Positions 7,810-17,394 of a stretch of DNA of 45,609 bases are shown here, in pieces. Location of the stretch: positions 1 through 45,609 of the forward strand of contig CABUSV010000018.1 of the NCBI GenBank assembly GCA_902494345.1. Reading direction: 5' to 3'. Under the pieces are notes generated by a model. It saw only the letters and a list, made by a program, of their open reading frames with translations, was not told the origin of the DNA and ran no database searches. Position 1 is the stretch's first letter. The number at the start of each line of letters is the position of its first letter. The stretch comes from an uncultured Collinsella sp. GTDB taxonomy: Bacteria > Actinomycetota > Coriobacteriia > Coriobacteriales > Coriobacteriaceae. A program made the translations under genes and the position numbers.

Positions 7810-9963
7810 TTACTGAACTTTGCTGGCAAACTCGAGGTATTGCATGCGCTGCAGCTTGTCGATCGTCGAGGTGTATGGGCTGTCTTCAGATTCCAAGTTG
7901 TAGCGCAGCCCGTCGGCACCGAGATAGCCGGCGACATTGATGGTGGGCACATCTGACCTTGTTGCAAGCAGGGCCTTTTGATAGTCGGTGAGCGGGGCGC
8001 CGATCTTATTAAGGGTAATGGCTGCAATCTCGTTTGCCCCGACGGTGTCGTAGACGTTGAGCTCGGTATTGCCGGCGATTTCATAGTTAGCCCAGACGAA
8101 ATAGGTTGACTGATAGACACGGAAAGCGTGGCTTGCCGTATCTTCCTGAGGGTACAGCTCGTCGTTGAGAGTCGTTGCGGCGCTCGGCTGATGGTCGCCA
8201 AAAAAGACAAGAACAACCGGTCTGCCGATATTGCGGAGCTCGTTGATAAAGTACTCGAGGTCCCGGTCGGATGCGTTGATGCAGGTGAGATAGGTGTTGA
8301 GCGCGCTATTGGCGCCCTCGCTGGCTCCCTCGACCCAATAGTTTGTCAGCTCTTCGGCGGGAACGGTGCCATAGTCGTAGCCGCCGTGATTTTGCATCGT
8401 GACGTCAAAGATGAACTGCGGCGCTTCGTCGGTTCTAAGCAGGTCGAGTATCTTGTCGTAGGTGGCGTAGTCGCATACGCCGGCATGGTAACAGGGCGCA
8501 CCTTCGAAATCGCCGATTGAAAGAAAGTCTCCAAAGCCCAGCTGCTGATAGATCTTATCTCGATGGTAGTTGACGGGGTTTTGCGGGTGCATAGCGGTAG
8601 CGGTATACCCAAGCTCTTTAAGGTCCTTTGCCAGGCTGTTGACGCCATTCATCTGATACAGCTGATAGGGGATCTTGCCTAATCCGACAAAGGCCGTTGT
8701 CGCTCCGGTCAAAAATTCGAATTCGGAGTTTGCCGTTCCGCCACCGGTGACCGAAGCGAGCATGGTGCCGCGAACAAGTGTGTCGGGAAGCGAGTTGTAG
8801 AATGCGGGGCCGGTGTACCCGGCCGCCTGGAGCTGCTCAAAGCACGAAAGGTCGCTAAAACTCTCGTTCATGACGGCAACAATCGTCGGCTTGATTTCAT
8901 TGAACTGGGCAACGGCAGCCGCGCGCTGCTCGCTCGAGCCATACGTGCTGTCGTAGGCGGCGGCGAGCTCCTGCTCGATGCTCTGCGCCTCATCGGGCGT
9001 ATAGCCTTCGGGCTTCTCAATGGGCAACTCGTTGACCATTTCGGTGAACGAAGTGATAAAACCCTGAGACGTATATGTGGTGATGGGCTGCCAACGGTCA
9101 AATCCAAAATCCAGCGCCTGCTCCAAGTCGATGCTGGAAAAGCCTGAGAGCCCCACAACGGTCACTAGCAGAAAAGCGCAGAGGTTAGCGGCGATTGCGG
9201 GGAAGACATGGGTGGGCGTACGGAGCTTTCGCGGTCGGATAAGCGAAAGAAGCCCCAGGGAAATCTCCAGCAGGGCGAGAGAGGTTACGATTCCGGCGGT
9301 AAAGGTAAACTCGTATCCCTCGCTCACTTCCATTGCGGTGCCAAGGGCCAAGATATCGCTTGGCAGGATGGCTTCGCCTTTAAACGTTATGACGAAGTGC
9401 TCGGCAATGCCAAGGATGCAACAGGCGACGGGCACGAGGGCCATGACGCCTCCATGACGCTGTCCCAGCAAATAAAGGGAGAGCAGAACCGTCGCGAGCA
9501 GCCCGACGGAAAACCCGAATGAGTTGGCGGGAATGCGATAGAACGTTTCGTTACAGGCAATTTCGAGCGAAACGAACGAGAGCGCTGAAACAGCGGCGAT
9601 GACAAGGATGTCACGGCAAATACAGGCAACCGTTCCCGTCGCAAGATCGGTTTGGTCGATAAGTCCCGAAACCAAGGGCTCGACAAGAAGTATGACGGCG
9701 GTAGCACCGAGCGCCGAATAAGAAAGGACCCATAGGGAATTGTCCTCATTTACGAGCAATTGATTCGTAATCCATGCAGCTACCATGCCGAGCGGGATGA
9801 GGAGCGTCGCGCACCAAAAGACGCGGGCAATGGGCGGCTTTTCATTGTGTTTGATTGAAAAATACACGCGCACGACGACGGTGGCCACGATAAGGACGGC
9901 GATGAATATGGGCAGATTGGCCATGTCGCTCGAAGTGATTTCAAGGGGGATATCTTCGGTCAT
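7810..9963 (-). CDS. LtaS-like polyglycerol-phosphate synthase / membrane sulfatase-fold enzyme
   Basis: A 717-residue membrane protein with several hydrophobic helices in the first 280 or so residues, then an extracytoplasmic alkaline-phosphatase/sulfatase-fold domain. The metal-binding and nucleophile motifs of the LtaS/MdoB family are visible: VAVMNESFSDLS (metal-binding Glu), GGGTANSEFEFLTG with Thr410 as predicted nucleophile, and FFGDHQPS (metal-binding Asp and His). LtaS enzymes move glycerol-phosphate from phosphatidylglycerol onto a growing lipoteichoic acid chain; MdoB-type relatives decorate glycans. Which acceptor applies here is open. ATG 9963 has AGAGGAAC 6 nt upstream. The gene is transcribed divergently from uvrA. 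Confidence 0.85.
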   Translation of the reverse strand: MTEDIPLEITSSDMANLPIFIAVLIVATVVVRVYFSIKHNEKPPIARVFWCATLLIPLGMVAAWITNQLLVNEDNSLWVLSYSALGATAVILLVEPLVSGLIDQTDLATGTVACICRDILVIAAVSALSFVSLEIACNETFYRIPANSFGFSVGLLATVLLSLYLLGQRHGGVMALVPVACCILGIAEHFVITFKGEAILPSDILALGTAMEVSEGYEFTFTAGIVTSLALLEISLGLLSLIRPRKLRTPTHVFPAIAANLCAFLLVTVVGLSGFSSIDLEQALDFGFDRWQPITTYTSQGFITSFTEMVNELPIEKPEGYTPDEAQSIEQELAAAYDSTYGSSEQRAAAVAQFNEIKPTIVAVMNESFSDLSCFEQLQAAGYTGPAFYNSLPDTLVRGTMLASVTGGGTANSEFEFLTGATTAFVGLGKIPYQLYQMNGVNSLAKDLKELGYTATAMHPQNPVNYHRDKIYQQLGFGDFLSIGDFEGAPCYHAGVCDYATYDKILDLLRTDEAPQFIFDVTMQNHGGYDYGTVPAEELTNYWVEGASEGANSALNTYLTCINASDRDLEYFINELRNIGRPVVLVFFGDHQPSAATTLNDELYPQEDTASHAFRVYQSTYFVWANYEIAGNTELNVYDTVGANEIAAITLNKIGAPLTDYQKALLATRSDVPTINVAGYLGADGLRYNLESEDSPYTSTIDKLQRMQYLEFASKVQ

Positions 9964-9975
9964 GGACGTTCCTCT

Positions 9976-10013
9976 GTTACAGCAAATTAAGTTCAGTAGT
10001 AGATTACTGTAAC
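9976..10013. promoter_or_regulatory. Inverted repeat upstream of the LtaS-like gene
   Basis: GTTACAG (9976-9982) and CTGTAAC (10007-10013) form a 7-bp inverted repeat with a 24-nt spacer, just upstream of the LtaS-like start. It could be a regulator site. No convincing promoter hexamers were found next to it, so the call is weak. Confidence 0.25.
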
Positions 10014-10081
10014 CTTTCCACGGCATTTCGAGAAACAAAGCACCCGATACGCAAAGCTAAAGGTCTGCGAATCTTGTATTA

Positions 10082-10095
10082 CGAACATCTGTGCG
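10082..10095 (+). promoter_or_regulatory. Possible LexA (SOS) box before uvrA
   Basis: CGAACATCTGTGCG matches the Gram-positive LexA box (CGAAC-N4-GTTCG) with one mismatch, in the second half. It sits 62 nt before the uvrA start and overlaps the expected -35 zone of a possible TAAACT -10 element (10108-10113). Repression by LexA and induction by DNA damage is typical for uvrA in other bacteria; here it is inferred. Confidence 0.45.
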
Positions 10096-10156
10096 CGTCG
10101 AGTGCGCTAAACTCATCGACAGTATGATTCGATGCAATAGGAGGCAAGGAGCTTCC

Positions 10157-13036
10157 ATGTCTGATTCTTCTATCGTTATTCGCGGCGCTCGTGAGCACAA
10201 CCTCCGTGATATCGATGTTTCCATTCCGCGTGACCAACTCGTGGTCATTACCGGTCTTTCTGGCTCGGGCAAGAGTTCGCTGGCATTTGACACTATCTAT
10301 GCCGAGGGCCAGCGTCGATACGTCGAGAGCCTTTCGAGCTATGCGCGCCAGTTCTTGGGCCAGATGGACAAACCCGACTTGGATTCAATCGACGGCCTTT
10401 CGCCGGCGGTGTCGATCGACCAAAAGACGACGTCTAAAAACCCTCGCTCGACGGTTGGCACCGTAACCGAGATTTATGACTATCTGCGCCTGCTGTTCGC
10501 CCGTGTGGGCACCCCGCACTGTCCCGAATGCGGCCGCGTCATTGAGCGTCAGACGACCGACCAGGTTGCCGACAAGGTCTTGGCGGCGGGGGAGGGCCGC
10601 CGCGCGTTTGTGCTGGCACCGGTGGTGCGCGGGCGAAAAGGCGAGTACACCAAACTGTTTGAGGACCTTCGCGCCGAGGGCTTTAGCCGCGTGCGTGTCG
10701 ACGGTGAAGTGCGCTCGCTCGACGATCCGATCGATCTGGACAAGAAGTTCAAGCACGATATCGAGGTCGTAGTCGATCGCATCGTGATCCGTGAGAACTC
10801 TCTGGGCCGTATCGCCGAGTCTGTTGAGCAGGCGACCGCGCTGGCTCACGGCAATGTAAACGTGTACATGCTGCCCGATCGTGATGCTCCCGAGGGGACC
10901 GAGGGCGAGCTGCTGGAGTATTCGTTGGCCTTGGCGTGCCCGGAGCATGGTCACTCCATTGACGATCTTCAGCCGCGTGATTTTTCGTTCAACGCTCCCT
11001 ATGGCGCATGTCCTGAGTGCGACGGCCTGGGCTTTAAGAAAACCGTTGATGCCGAGGCGTTGATCGAGGACCCCTCGAAGTCCATTGCCGACGGAGTCTT
11101 TGGTAGCCTGTTTGGCAACTCGAACTACTATCCGCAGATTTTTGCTGCGGTCTGCAAACACTTTAAGGTGAGCACCGATACGCCGTGGGAGGACTTGCCC
11201 CCTCGCGTGCGTCGTGCATTCTTGGATGGCCTGGGCGATACGAAGATCTCGGTCGACTACCAAAAGCTCGACGGACGTCGCAGCCAGTGGGATACCAAGT
11301 TTTCGGGCGTTCGCAACATCCTGTACGAACGCTATACCGAGACGACGAACGAGAACACCAAGGCGCGCCTGGAGAAGTACATTCGCGAGGAGCCGTGCTC
11401 GAGCTGCCACGGCGCTCGTTTGCGCCCTGAGATGCTCGCCGTCACCGTGGGCGGCAAGTCCATTTACGAGGTTTGTTGCCTGTCGTGCCGTGAATCGCTC
11501 GAGTTTTTTGAGGGCCTGGAACTCACCGAGCGCCAACAGTTTATCGGCGGCCGTATCGTCAAGGAAATCCTGGAGCGCTTGCGTTTTCTGGTCGATGTTG
11601 GACTCGACTATCTGACGCTCGATCGTGCCTCGGCGACGCTTTCCGGTGGCGAGGCGCAGCGTATTCGCCTGGCAACGCAGATCGGCGCGGGTCTCATGGG
11701 CGTGCTCTATATTCTGGACGAGCCCTCGATCGGTCTTCATCAGCGTGACAACGAGCGCTTGATCAAGACGCTCGAGCGCCTGCGCGATATCGGCAATACC
11801 GTTATCGTCGTCGAACACGACGAGGATACAATCCGTGCCGCCGATTACGTGATCGACATGGGGCCCGGCGCCGGCGTCAACGGCGGACACGTAGTCGCGG
11901 CGGGAACGCCTGCCGATATCATGGCGTGTCCCGAGTCGATGACGGGCGCTTATCTGACCGGTAAACGAATGATCCGGGTGCCTGATGAACGGCGCAAGCC
12001 CGGTCGCGGCTGCCTTAAAATTACGGGCGCTCGAGCCAACAACCTCAAAAACGTTACTGCCAAAATCGAGTTTGGTACGCTTACGGTTGTTACCGGCGTG
12101 TCGGGATCGGGCAAGAGCTCCCTGGTTACCGACACCATTGCGCCTGCCCTTACGAATGCCATTCACCGCTCGACGCGCCCTGTGGGTCCGTATAAGAAAA
12201 TCGAGGGCATCGAGTGTATCGATAAGGTTATCGATATCGACCAGTCGCCGATTGGCCGCACGCCGCGCTCCAACCCTGCTACCTATATCGGCCTGTGGGA
12301 TGATCTTCGCGCGCTGTTTGCGAGTACGCCGGAGTCGAAGGCGCGCGGCTACTCGCCGGGTCGTTTCTCCTTTAATGTGAGTGGCGGGCGCTGTGAGGCG
12401 TGCAAGGGCGACGGACAGATCAAGATCGAGATGCACTTCCTTCCCGATATCTACGTTCCTTGCGAAGTTTGCGGCGGTAAACGCTACAACCGCGAGACAC
12501 TCGAGGTCACCTACCGTGGCAAGACCATCTCGGACGTGCTCGACATGAGCGTCACCGAGGCGCTGGCCTTCTTTGGGAATATCCCGCAGATTAAGCGCAA
12601 GCTCCAGACGCTGTACGATGTAGGCTTGGGCTACGTGAGCCTGGGCCAGCCCGCCACGACGCTTTCGGGCGGCGAGGCACAGCGTGTGAAGCTCGCCAAG
12701 GAGCTTCATCGACGCCAGACGGGCAAGACGTTCTATATTTTGGACGAGCCGACGACCGGCCTTCATTTTGAGGACGTCCGCCAGCTGCTCGATGTGCTGC
12801 AGCGCTTGGTCGATGCGGGCAACACAGTGCTGGTGATTGAGCACAACCTTGATGTCATCAAGGTTGCCGACCGCCTGATCGATATGGGTCCCGAAGGCGG
12901 TAACGGCGGCGGAACCGTCGTGGTTTCGGGCACACCGGAGCAGGTTGCGGACTGTCCGCAGAGTTATACGGGCAAGTTTTTGGCGCCGTTGCTCAGGCGT
13001 GACCGGGAGCGTCAGGCTCAACTTGATGCTCAATAA
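10157..13036 (+). CDS. uvrA: Excinuclease ABC subunit A
   Basis: A 959-residue damage-recognition ATPase of nucleotide excision repair that loads UvrB at lesions. It has two ABC modules: first Walker A GLSGSGKSSLAF with signature LSGGEAQRIRLA, second Walker A GVSGSGKSSL with signature LSGGEAQRVKLA. Zinc-binding cysteine pairs are CPEC (following TPH), CPEC/CSSC in the insertion region, and CEAC...CEVCGGK in the second half. ATG 10157 is chosen for AAGGAG 5 nt upstream. Length and motif order are normal. It is monocistronic, bounded by its own promoter region and a downstream hairpin. Confidence 0.98.
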   Translation: MSDSSIVIRGAREHNLRDIDVSIPRDQLVVITGLSGSGKSSLAFDTIYAEGQRRYVESLSSYARQFLGQMDKPDLDSIDGLSPAVSIDQKTTSKNPRSTVGTVTEIYDYLRLLFARVGTPHCPECGRVIERQTTDQVADKVLAAGEGRRAFVLAPVVRGRKGEYTKLFEDLRAEGFSRVRVDGEVRSLDDPIDLDKKFKHDIEVVVDRIVIRENSLGRIAESVEQATALAHGNVNVYMLPDRDAPEGTEGELLEYSLALACPEHGHSIDDLQPRDFSFNAPYGACPECDGLGFKKTVDAEALIEDPSKSIADGVFGSLFGNSNYYPQIFAAVCKHFKVSTDTPWEDLPPRVRRAFLDGLGDTKISVDYQKLDGRRSQWDTKFSGVRNILYERYTETTNENTKARLEKYIREEPCSSCHGARLRPEMLAVTVGGKSIYEVCCLSCRESLEFFEGLELTERQQFIGGRIVKEILERLRFLVDVGLDYLTLDRASATLSGGEAQRIRLATQIGAGLMGVLYILDEPSIGLHQRDNERLIKTLERLRDIGNTVIVVEHDEDTIRAADYVIDMGPGAGVNGGHVVAAGTPADIMACPESMTGAYLTGKRMIRVPDERRKPGRGCLKITGARANNLKNVTAKIEFGTLTVVTGVSGSGKSSLVTDTIAPALTNAIHRSTRPVGPYKKIEGIECIDKVIDIDQSPIGRTPRSNPATYIGLWDDLRALFASTPESKARGYSPGRFSFNVSGGRCEACKGDGQIKIEMHFLPDIYVPCEVCGGKRYNRETLEVTYRGKTISDVLDMSVTEALAFFGNIPQIKRKLQTLYDVGLGYVSLGQPATTLSGGEAQRVKLAKELHRRQTGKTFYILDEPTTGLHFEDVRQLLDVLQRLVDAGNTVLVIEHNLDVIKVADRLIDMGPEGGNGGGTVVVSGTPEQVADCPQSYTGKFLAPLLRRDRERQAQLDAQ

Positions 13037-13056
13037 ATAGACGATTCAGTTTATGG

Positions 13057-13087
13057 GCGCCATCGACTCCTTGTGATTCGATGGCGC
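13057..13087 (+). terminator. Hairpin after uvrA, weak terminator
   Basis: A perfect 10-bp stem, GCGCCATCGA (13057-13066) with TCGATGGCGC (13078-13087), has an 11-nt loop and is followed by TTGCTGTGCC. The T tract is poor, so termination may be partial or Rho-assisted. Confidence 0.6.
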
Positions 13088-13168
13088 TTGCTGTGCCGAA
13101 GTGACGTATGCAGCCGAATTGGACATATACTTAATCCTTACGTCCGAATGCGAGGGAAAGGATATGTC

Positions 13169-13669
13169 ATGGCAAAGGCTGTAAAGACGCCAAAAACCAA
13201 TGCGATGCGCGAGCTGGAAAGCGCCGGCATTTCCTATGTTCTACATACGTACGAAGACGATGGTGATGAGTCGGTGGGCCTGGGGGTCGCGATTTCGGAG
13301 CAGCTTGGCGAGGAGCCCGGTCAAGGATTTAAGACTTTGGTCTGTGTGACACCGTCCAACGACTATGTCGTGTGCTGCATCCCTGTTGCCGACGAGCTCG
13401 ATCTAAAGTCCGCCGCGCGTGCCGCGGGGGAGAAGTCCTTGGCCATGATGCATGTGAAGGATTTGCTTGCGGCGACTGGCTACGTTCGCGGCAGCTGCAG
13501 CCCGGTCGGTATGAAAAAACGCTACCGGACGCTCATTGATGAGACGTGTGTCCTTTGGGATACCATTTTTATTTCGGGAGGCAAGCGTGGTTATCAGCTC
13601 GAGCTTGCACCCGATGATTTAATTGCATTTTGCGGGGCGACGGTTGCCGCGATTACGAGAGAGGACTGA
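13169..13669 (+). CDS. ybaK: Cys-tRNA(Pro)/Cys-tRNA(Cys) deacylase, YbaK/EbsC family
   Basis: A 166-residue trans-editing protein that hydrolyses cysteine mischarged onto tRNA(Pro) by prolyl-tRNA synthetase. The family's GLGVAISEQLGEEPGQGFKTLV segment, the central VCCIPVADELDLKSAARAAGEKS region and the conserved GSCSPVGMKKRYRTLIDE motif are all present. ATG 13169 is preceded by GGGAAAGGA. It is the first gene of an ybaK-murJ-uvrC group with only 3 and 0 bases between genes. Confidence 0.88.
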   Translation: MAKAVKTPKTNAMRELESAGISYVLHTYEDDGDESVGLGVAISEQLGEEPGQGFKTLVCVTPSNDYVVCCIPVADELDLKSAARAAGEKSLAMMHVKDLLAATGYVRGSCSPVGMKKRYRTLIDETCVLWDTIFISGGKRGYQLELAPDDLIAFCGATVAAITRED

Positions 13670-13672
13670 GCG

Positions 13673-15355
13673 ATGCCGCAGGAAGAATTGAAGCGCGGAG
13701 CTCATTTTGCAAAAGAATCTGCGCCTCAGACACCCTCATCCGAAGTTTCTTCGTCGCGAGATGACACTGACGACATGGGCTCGTCGGACTACTCCACGGT
13801 TGGTCGTTCCGCCGGGCTTATGACCATTCTGACCATCGTGTCTCGCGTTACCGGTTTTATCCGCACGTGGGCAATGGCGGCCGCTATCGGCATGTCGCTA
13901 CTCTCGTCCTCCTATCAGGTCGCCAACAACCTGCCCAATATGCTCTACGAACTCGTGATGGGCGGCATGCTCGTGACGGCGTTTTTGCCCGTGTACATGG
14001 GCGTGAGGCGTGAGCAGGGTCGCGAGGCCTCGAACGAGTACGTGGGCAACCTGCTCGGCATTCTGCTTTTGGTGCTGGGTGGCATTTCGTTGCTGGGGAC
14101 CGTGTTCGCCCCGGGCTTTATCTGGACGCAATCGTTCCTTTCGGGTGACGGCGGCAGCATGGATACCGCTGCGTTCATGTTCCGTTTCTTTGCCATCCAG
14201 ATTCTGTTTTATGGTTTGGGCTCGGTGTTTTCGGGCGTTCTCAACGCACACCGCGACTACTTCTGGTCGACGTTTGCCCCGGTCCTCAACAATGTGATCG
14301 TCATTGCGAGCTTTATGGGTTTTGCGCCCGTGTCCGCACAGTTTGGCGAACGTGCCGGCATCATCTTGATTGCGGCCGGTACGACCCTCGGTGTCTTTGT
14401 TCAGATGGCATGCCAGATCCCCGCGCTTGGCAAGCACGGCGTGCATCCCCATATCCATATCGACTTTAAGGACCCCGCGCTGCGCCAGACGATTGCGCTC
14501 GGTATCCCGACGCTGCTCGCCACGGTGTGCATGTTTGTCTCGACTTCTATCACCAACGCTGCCGCGCTGGTGGTCCAGCCCGAGACGGGTCCTTCCGTCA
14601 TCGCCTATGCGCGCCTGTGGTACACGCTGCCCTACGCGCTGATTGCCGCCTCGCTTTCGACGGCGCTCTATACCGAGCTCTCTCACGACGCACAGGAGAA
14701 GGATTACGACAGCGTTCGCACGGGCATTTCGCGTGGCGTCGCCCAGATGCTGTTCTTCCTGATTCCGTTCGCGCTGTACCTGATTGTCTTCGCGCGTCCG
14801 CTCAACATGATTTACTGTGCCGGCAAGTTTGATGAGTCCGGCGTGGCGCTGGTGTCCGAGTTCCTTGTCTACCTGGCGTTCTCGCTGCCGCTCTACGGCG
14901 TGGTCGTGTTGATGCAGAAGAGCTTCTCTGCCTTGCTCGACATGAAGCCCTATAGCCGCTATTGCCTGTATTCTGCCATCGGCCAGGCCGGCTCGGTTCT
15001 GCTGTTTGGCGTTGTGCTGGGCTTCGATATGCCGGCAATCGCGCTTTCGTATGTTGTCGACTACGTGATCTTGGTCGGCTGTTCGCTGTGGTGGCTGCGT
15101 CGTCGCTTGCGTGGCCTTCAGGTCAAATCTATCCTGCATGGCGGTTTCTTTGGCCTTTTGCTCGGCGGCCTGGGTGCTGCCGCAGGCGCCGGCGTCATGT
15201 GGGCGCTTGAACACTTTGTCGGGGCACTTGGCGGCTCGATTCTGATTACTCTTGGCTACGTTTGCGTTGCGGGTGTCGTCTCGCTTGCTGTTACCTTTGG
15301 CCTTGCCGTCGTCCTTAAGATGCCCGAGGTCTCGGCGCTGCTTCGTCGCAAGTAG
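13673..15355 (+). CDS. murJ: Lipid II flippase MurJ (MviN family)
   Basis: A 560-residue integral membrane protein with about 14 hydrophobic segments. MurJ flips the peptidoglycan precursor lipid II across the membrane. The family core begins with GLMTILTIVSRVTGFIRTWAMA near residue 50, followed by SYQVANNLPNMLYELVMGGMLVTAFLPVY. The first 45 or so residues (EELKRGAHFAKESAPQTPSSEV...) are a polar, serine-rich cytoplasmic extension. The start ATG 13673 lies 3 nt after the ybaK stop, with GAGAGAGGA inside the end of ybaK. Its stop codon is immediately followed by the uvrC start. Confidence 0.93.
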   Translation: MPQEELKRGAHFAKESAPQTPSSEVSSSRDDTDDMGSSDYSTVGRSAGLMTILTIVSRVTGFIRTWAMAAAIGMSLLSSSYQVANNLPNMLYELVMGGMLVTAFLPVYMGVRREQGREASNEYVGNLLGILLLVLGGISLLGTVFAPGFIWTQSFLSGDGGSMDTAAFMFRFFAIQILFYGLGSVFSGVLNAHRDYFWSTFAPVLNNVIVIASFMGFAPVSAQFGERAGIILIAAGTTLGVFVQMACQIPALGKHGVHPHIHIDFKDPALRQTIALGIPTLLATVCMFVSTSITNAAALVVQPETGPSVIAYARLWYTLPYALIAASLSTALYTELSHDAQEKDYDSVRTGISRGVAQMLFFLIPFALYLIVFARPLNMIYCAGKFDESGVALVSEFLVYLAFSLPLYGVVVLMQKSFSALLDMKPYSRYCLYSAIGQAGSVLLFGVVLGFDMPAIALSYVVDYVILVGCSLWWLRRRLRGLQVKSILHGGFFGLLLGGLGAAAGAGVMWALEHFVGALGGSILITLGYVCVAGVVSLAVTFGLAVVLKMPEVSALLRRK

Positions 15356-17302
15356 GTGCGCGTGGCCGGTCACGACAACATTCCAACGCTTGCCGAGCAG
15401 GTTTCGCGCGTTCCCACACAGCCCGGATGCTACCTTTGGAAGGATACCAAGGGCGATGTCATCTACGTGGGCAAGGCGAAAAACCTGCGCGCCCGCATGC
15501 GTCAATACGTGACACTGCAGGATGAGCGTCAAAAGATCCCGCTGATGATGCAGCTGGTGGCGAGCTTTGACTATATCGTGGTGGAGACCGAGCATGAGGC
15601 GTTGGTGCTCGAGCGCAATTTGATTGGTCAGTACCATCCGTACTTTAATGTCGACCTCAAGGATGACAAGAGCTACCCCTTTATCGCCATTACAAAGGGC
15701 GACCTATATCCCGCTATCAAATATACGCGTGAGCGCCATAAGCCGGGAACGCGTTATTTTGGTCCCTATACTGACAGCCGCGCGGCGCGTGAGACCATTG
15801 ACACGCTGCGCAAGGTGATTCCGATCTGCTCGGCTTCTTGTGCGGAGTGGCGTCGTTGTCGCCGTATCGTCGAGTCCCACAAGGGCGAGGAAGACATCGT
15901 CAATATGATTTGCGCGCAAAACGGGCGTCCCTGCTTTGACTACCATGTCGGTCGTGGCCCGGGTGCATGCGTCGGCGCGATTTCTCCTACGGACTATGCC
16001 AAGAACGTCAAGCGTGTCGAACGCTTTTTGTCGGGCCATCGCAAGGATGTCGTCGATGAGCTGACCTCCGAGATGACGGATGCCGCCGAGGCGCTCGACT
16101 TTGAGCGCGCGGCACGCGTCAAACGTCGTTTGGAGGTCATCAGGGGTCTGGACGATCGCCAACAGGTTGTTTTTCCATCGAGCGTCGATATCGATGTCAT
16201 CGGCTTCTATCGCGAGGAGACCATCTCTGCCGCTTGCGTCTTCGTCGTTCGCGAGGGCCGAACAGTTCGCACCTGCGAGTTCATTCTCGACAAGGGTCTT
16301 GATGTTGACGAGGAAGAGCTCCAGTCGGGCTTTCTTAAGCGCTATTACGACGAGACGGCTGATATTCCAGCTGAGGTCAACCTTTCCGTCGAGCTTGAGG
16401 ATGCGGAGGCGCTGGGGGAGTGGCTTGCAGGCAAGCGCGAGCGTTCCTGCCATCTCCATAGGCCGCAGCGTGGCGAAAAGCACCGTTTGCTCGATATGGC
16501 ATCCAAAAATGCGCGCCATGCCCTCATGCGCTACATGATGCGAACGGGGTACGCTGACGACCGCACCAATCAAGCGCTCCTGGAGCTCGAAAGCGCGCTG
16601 GCGCTGCCAGCGCCGCCGATGCGTATCGAGTGCTTCGATATCTCGACGCTGCACGGAACCTTTACCGTCGCCTCGATGGTGGTGTTTACCAACGGGCGCG
16701 CCGACAAGAGCCAGTACCGTCGTTTTAAAATTCAGGCCGAATTGGACGAGGCAAACGACTTCGTGTCGATGTCCGAGGTTTTGGGACGACGCTATGCTCC
16801 CGAGCGCATGGCCGACGAGCGCTTTGGCTCGCGCCCCGATTTGCTCGTTGTCGATGGCGGTAAGCCGCAATTGACCGCTGCGATCAAGCAACTCGAGGCT
16901 CTTGGGCTCGATATACCAGTTTGTGGCTTGGCAAAGGCCGATGAGGAAGTTTTCGTGCCTTGGGACGAGACTCCCGTCGTGCTGCCGACCGGGTCCGCGT
17001 CGCTCTATCTAATTAAACAGGTACGCGATGAGTCGCACCGTTTTGCAATCACGTTCCATCGTGAGTTGCGCGATAAAGCCATGACGGTTTCGGTACTCGA
17101 TGACGTTCCAGGCGTGGGACCCACCAGAAAACGTGCCCTTATGCGCCATTTTGGCTCGATGAAGCGTTTGCGCGCGGCGAGCGAGCAAGAGATCGCGGAA
17201 GTTCGCGGCATACCTGCCGATGTTGCCAAGGCGGTCCACGAGGCGCTCGTTGCATGGAATGCCGAGCGCGCCGAGGCGGCGGCTGGCCATTCCGATAGCT
17301 AA
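15356..17302 (+). CDS. uvrC: Excinuclease ABC subunit C
   Basis: A 648-residue endonuclease that makes both incisions around a lesion. It has an N-terminal GIY-YIG nuclease (PGCYLWKDTKGDVIYVGKAKNL, 3' incision), a Cys-rich linker (CSASCAEWRRCRR), a UVR motif that pairs with UvrB (MTDAAEALDFERAARVKRRL), an RNase H-like domain (RIECFDISTLHG...LLVVDGGKPQL, 5' incision) and C-terminal helix-hairpin-helix motifs (VPGVGPTRKRALMRHFGSM, VRGIPADVAKAV). The GTG at 15356 abuts the murJ stop; a second GTG at 15362 is also possible. Neither has a strong ribosome-binding site, consistent with coupling to murJ. Confidence 0.96.
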   Translation: MRVAGHDNIPTLAEQVSRVPTQPGCYLWKDTKGDVIYVGKAKNLRARMRQYVTLQDERQKIPLMMQLVASFDYIVVETEHEALVLERNLIGQYHPYFNVDLKDDKSYPFIAITKGDLYPAIKYTRERHKPGTRYFGPYTDSRAARETIDTLRKVIPICSASCAEWRRCRRIVESHKGEEDIVNMICAQNGRPCFDYHVGRGPGACVGAISPTDYAKNVKRVERFLSGHRKDVVDELTSEMTDAAEALDFERAARVKRRLEVIRGLDDRQQVVFPSSVDIDVIGFYREETISAACVFVVREGRTVRTCEFILDKGLDVDEEELQSGFLKRYYDETADIPAEVNLSVELEDAEALGEWLAGKRERSCHLHRPQRGEKHRLLDMASKNARHALMRYMMRTGYADDRTNQALLELESALALPAPPMRIECFDISTLHGTFTVASMVVFTNGRADKSQYRRFKIQAELDEANDFVSMSEVLGRRYAPERMADERFGSRPDLLVVDGGKPQLTAAIKQLEALGLDIPVCGLAKADEEVFVPWDETPVVLPTGSASLYLIKQVRDESHRFAITFHRELRDKAMTVSVLDDVPGVGPTRKRALMRHFGSMKRLRAASEQEIAEVRGIPADVAKAVHEALVAWNAERAEAAAGHSDS

Positions 17303-17394
17303 ACACGGACCTAAACAACTGATATACATGATTGCGCGATTTTCAACCATTTATTTCGCCATGATTGCCTGCTGGTTTCGGGTTTTATTAACGC

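Noticed and set aside
10385..13033. Long minus-strand open frame opposite uvrA
   Set aside because: It is a shadow of the high-GC coding strand. uvrA has all expected motifs in the plus frame.
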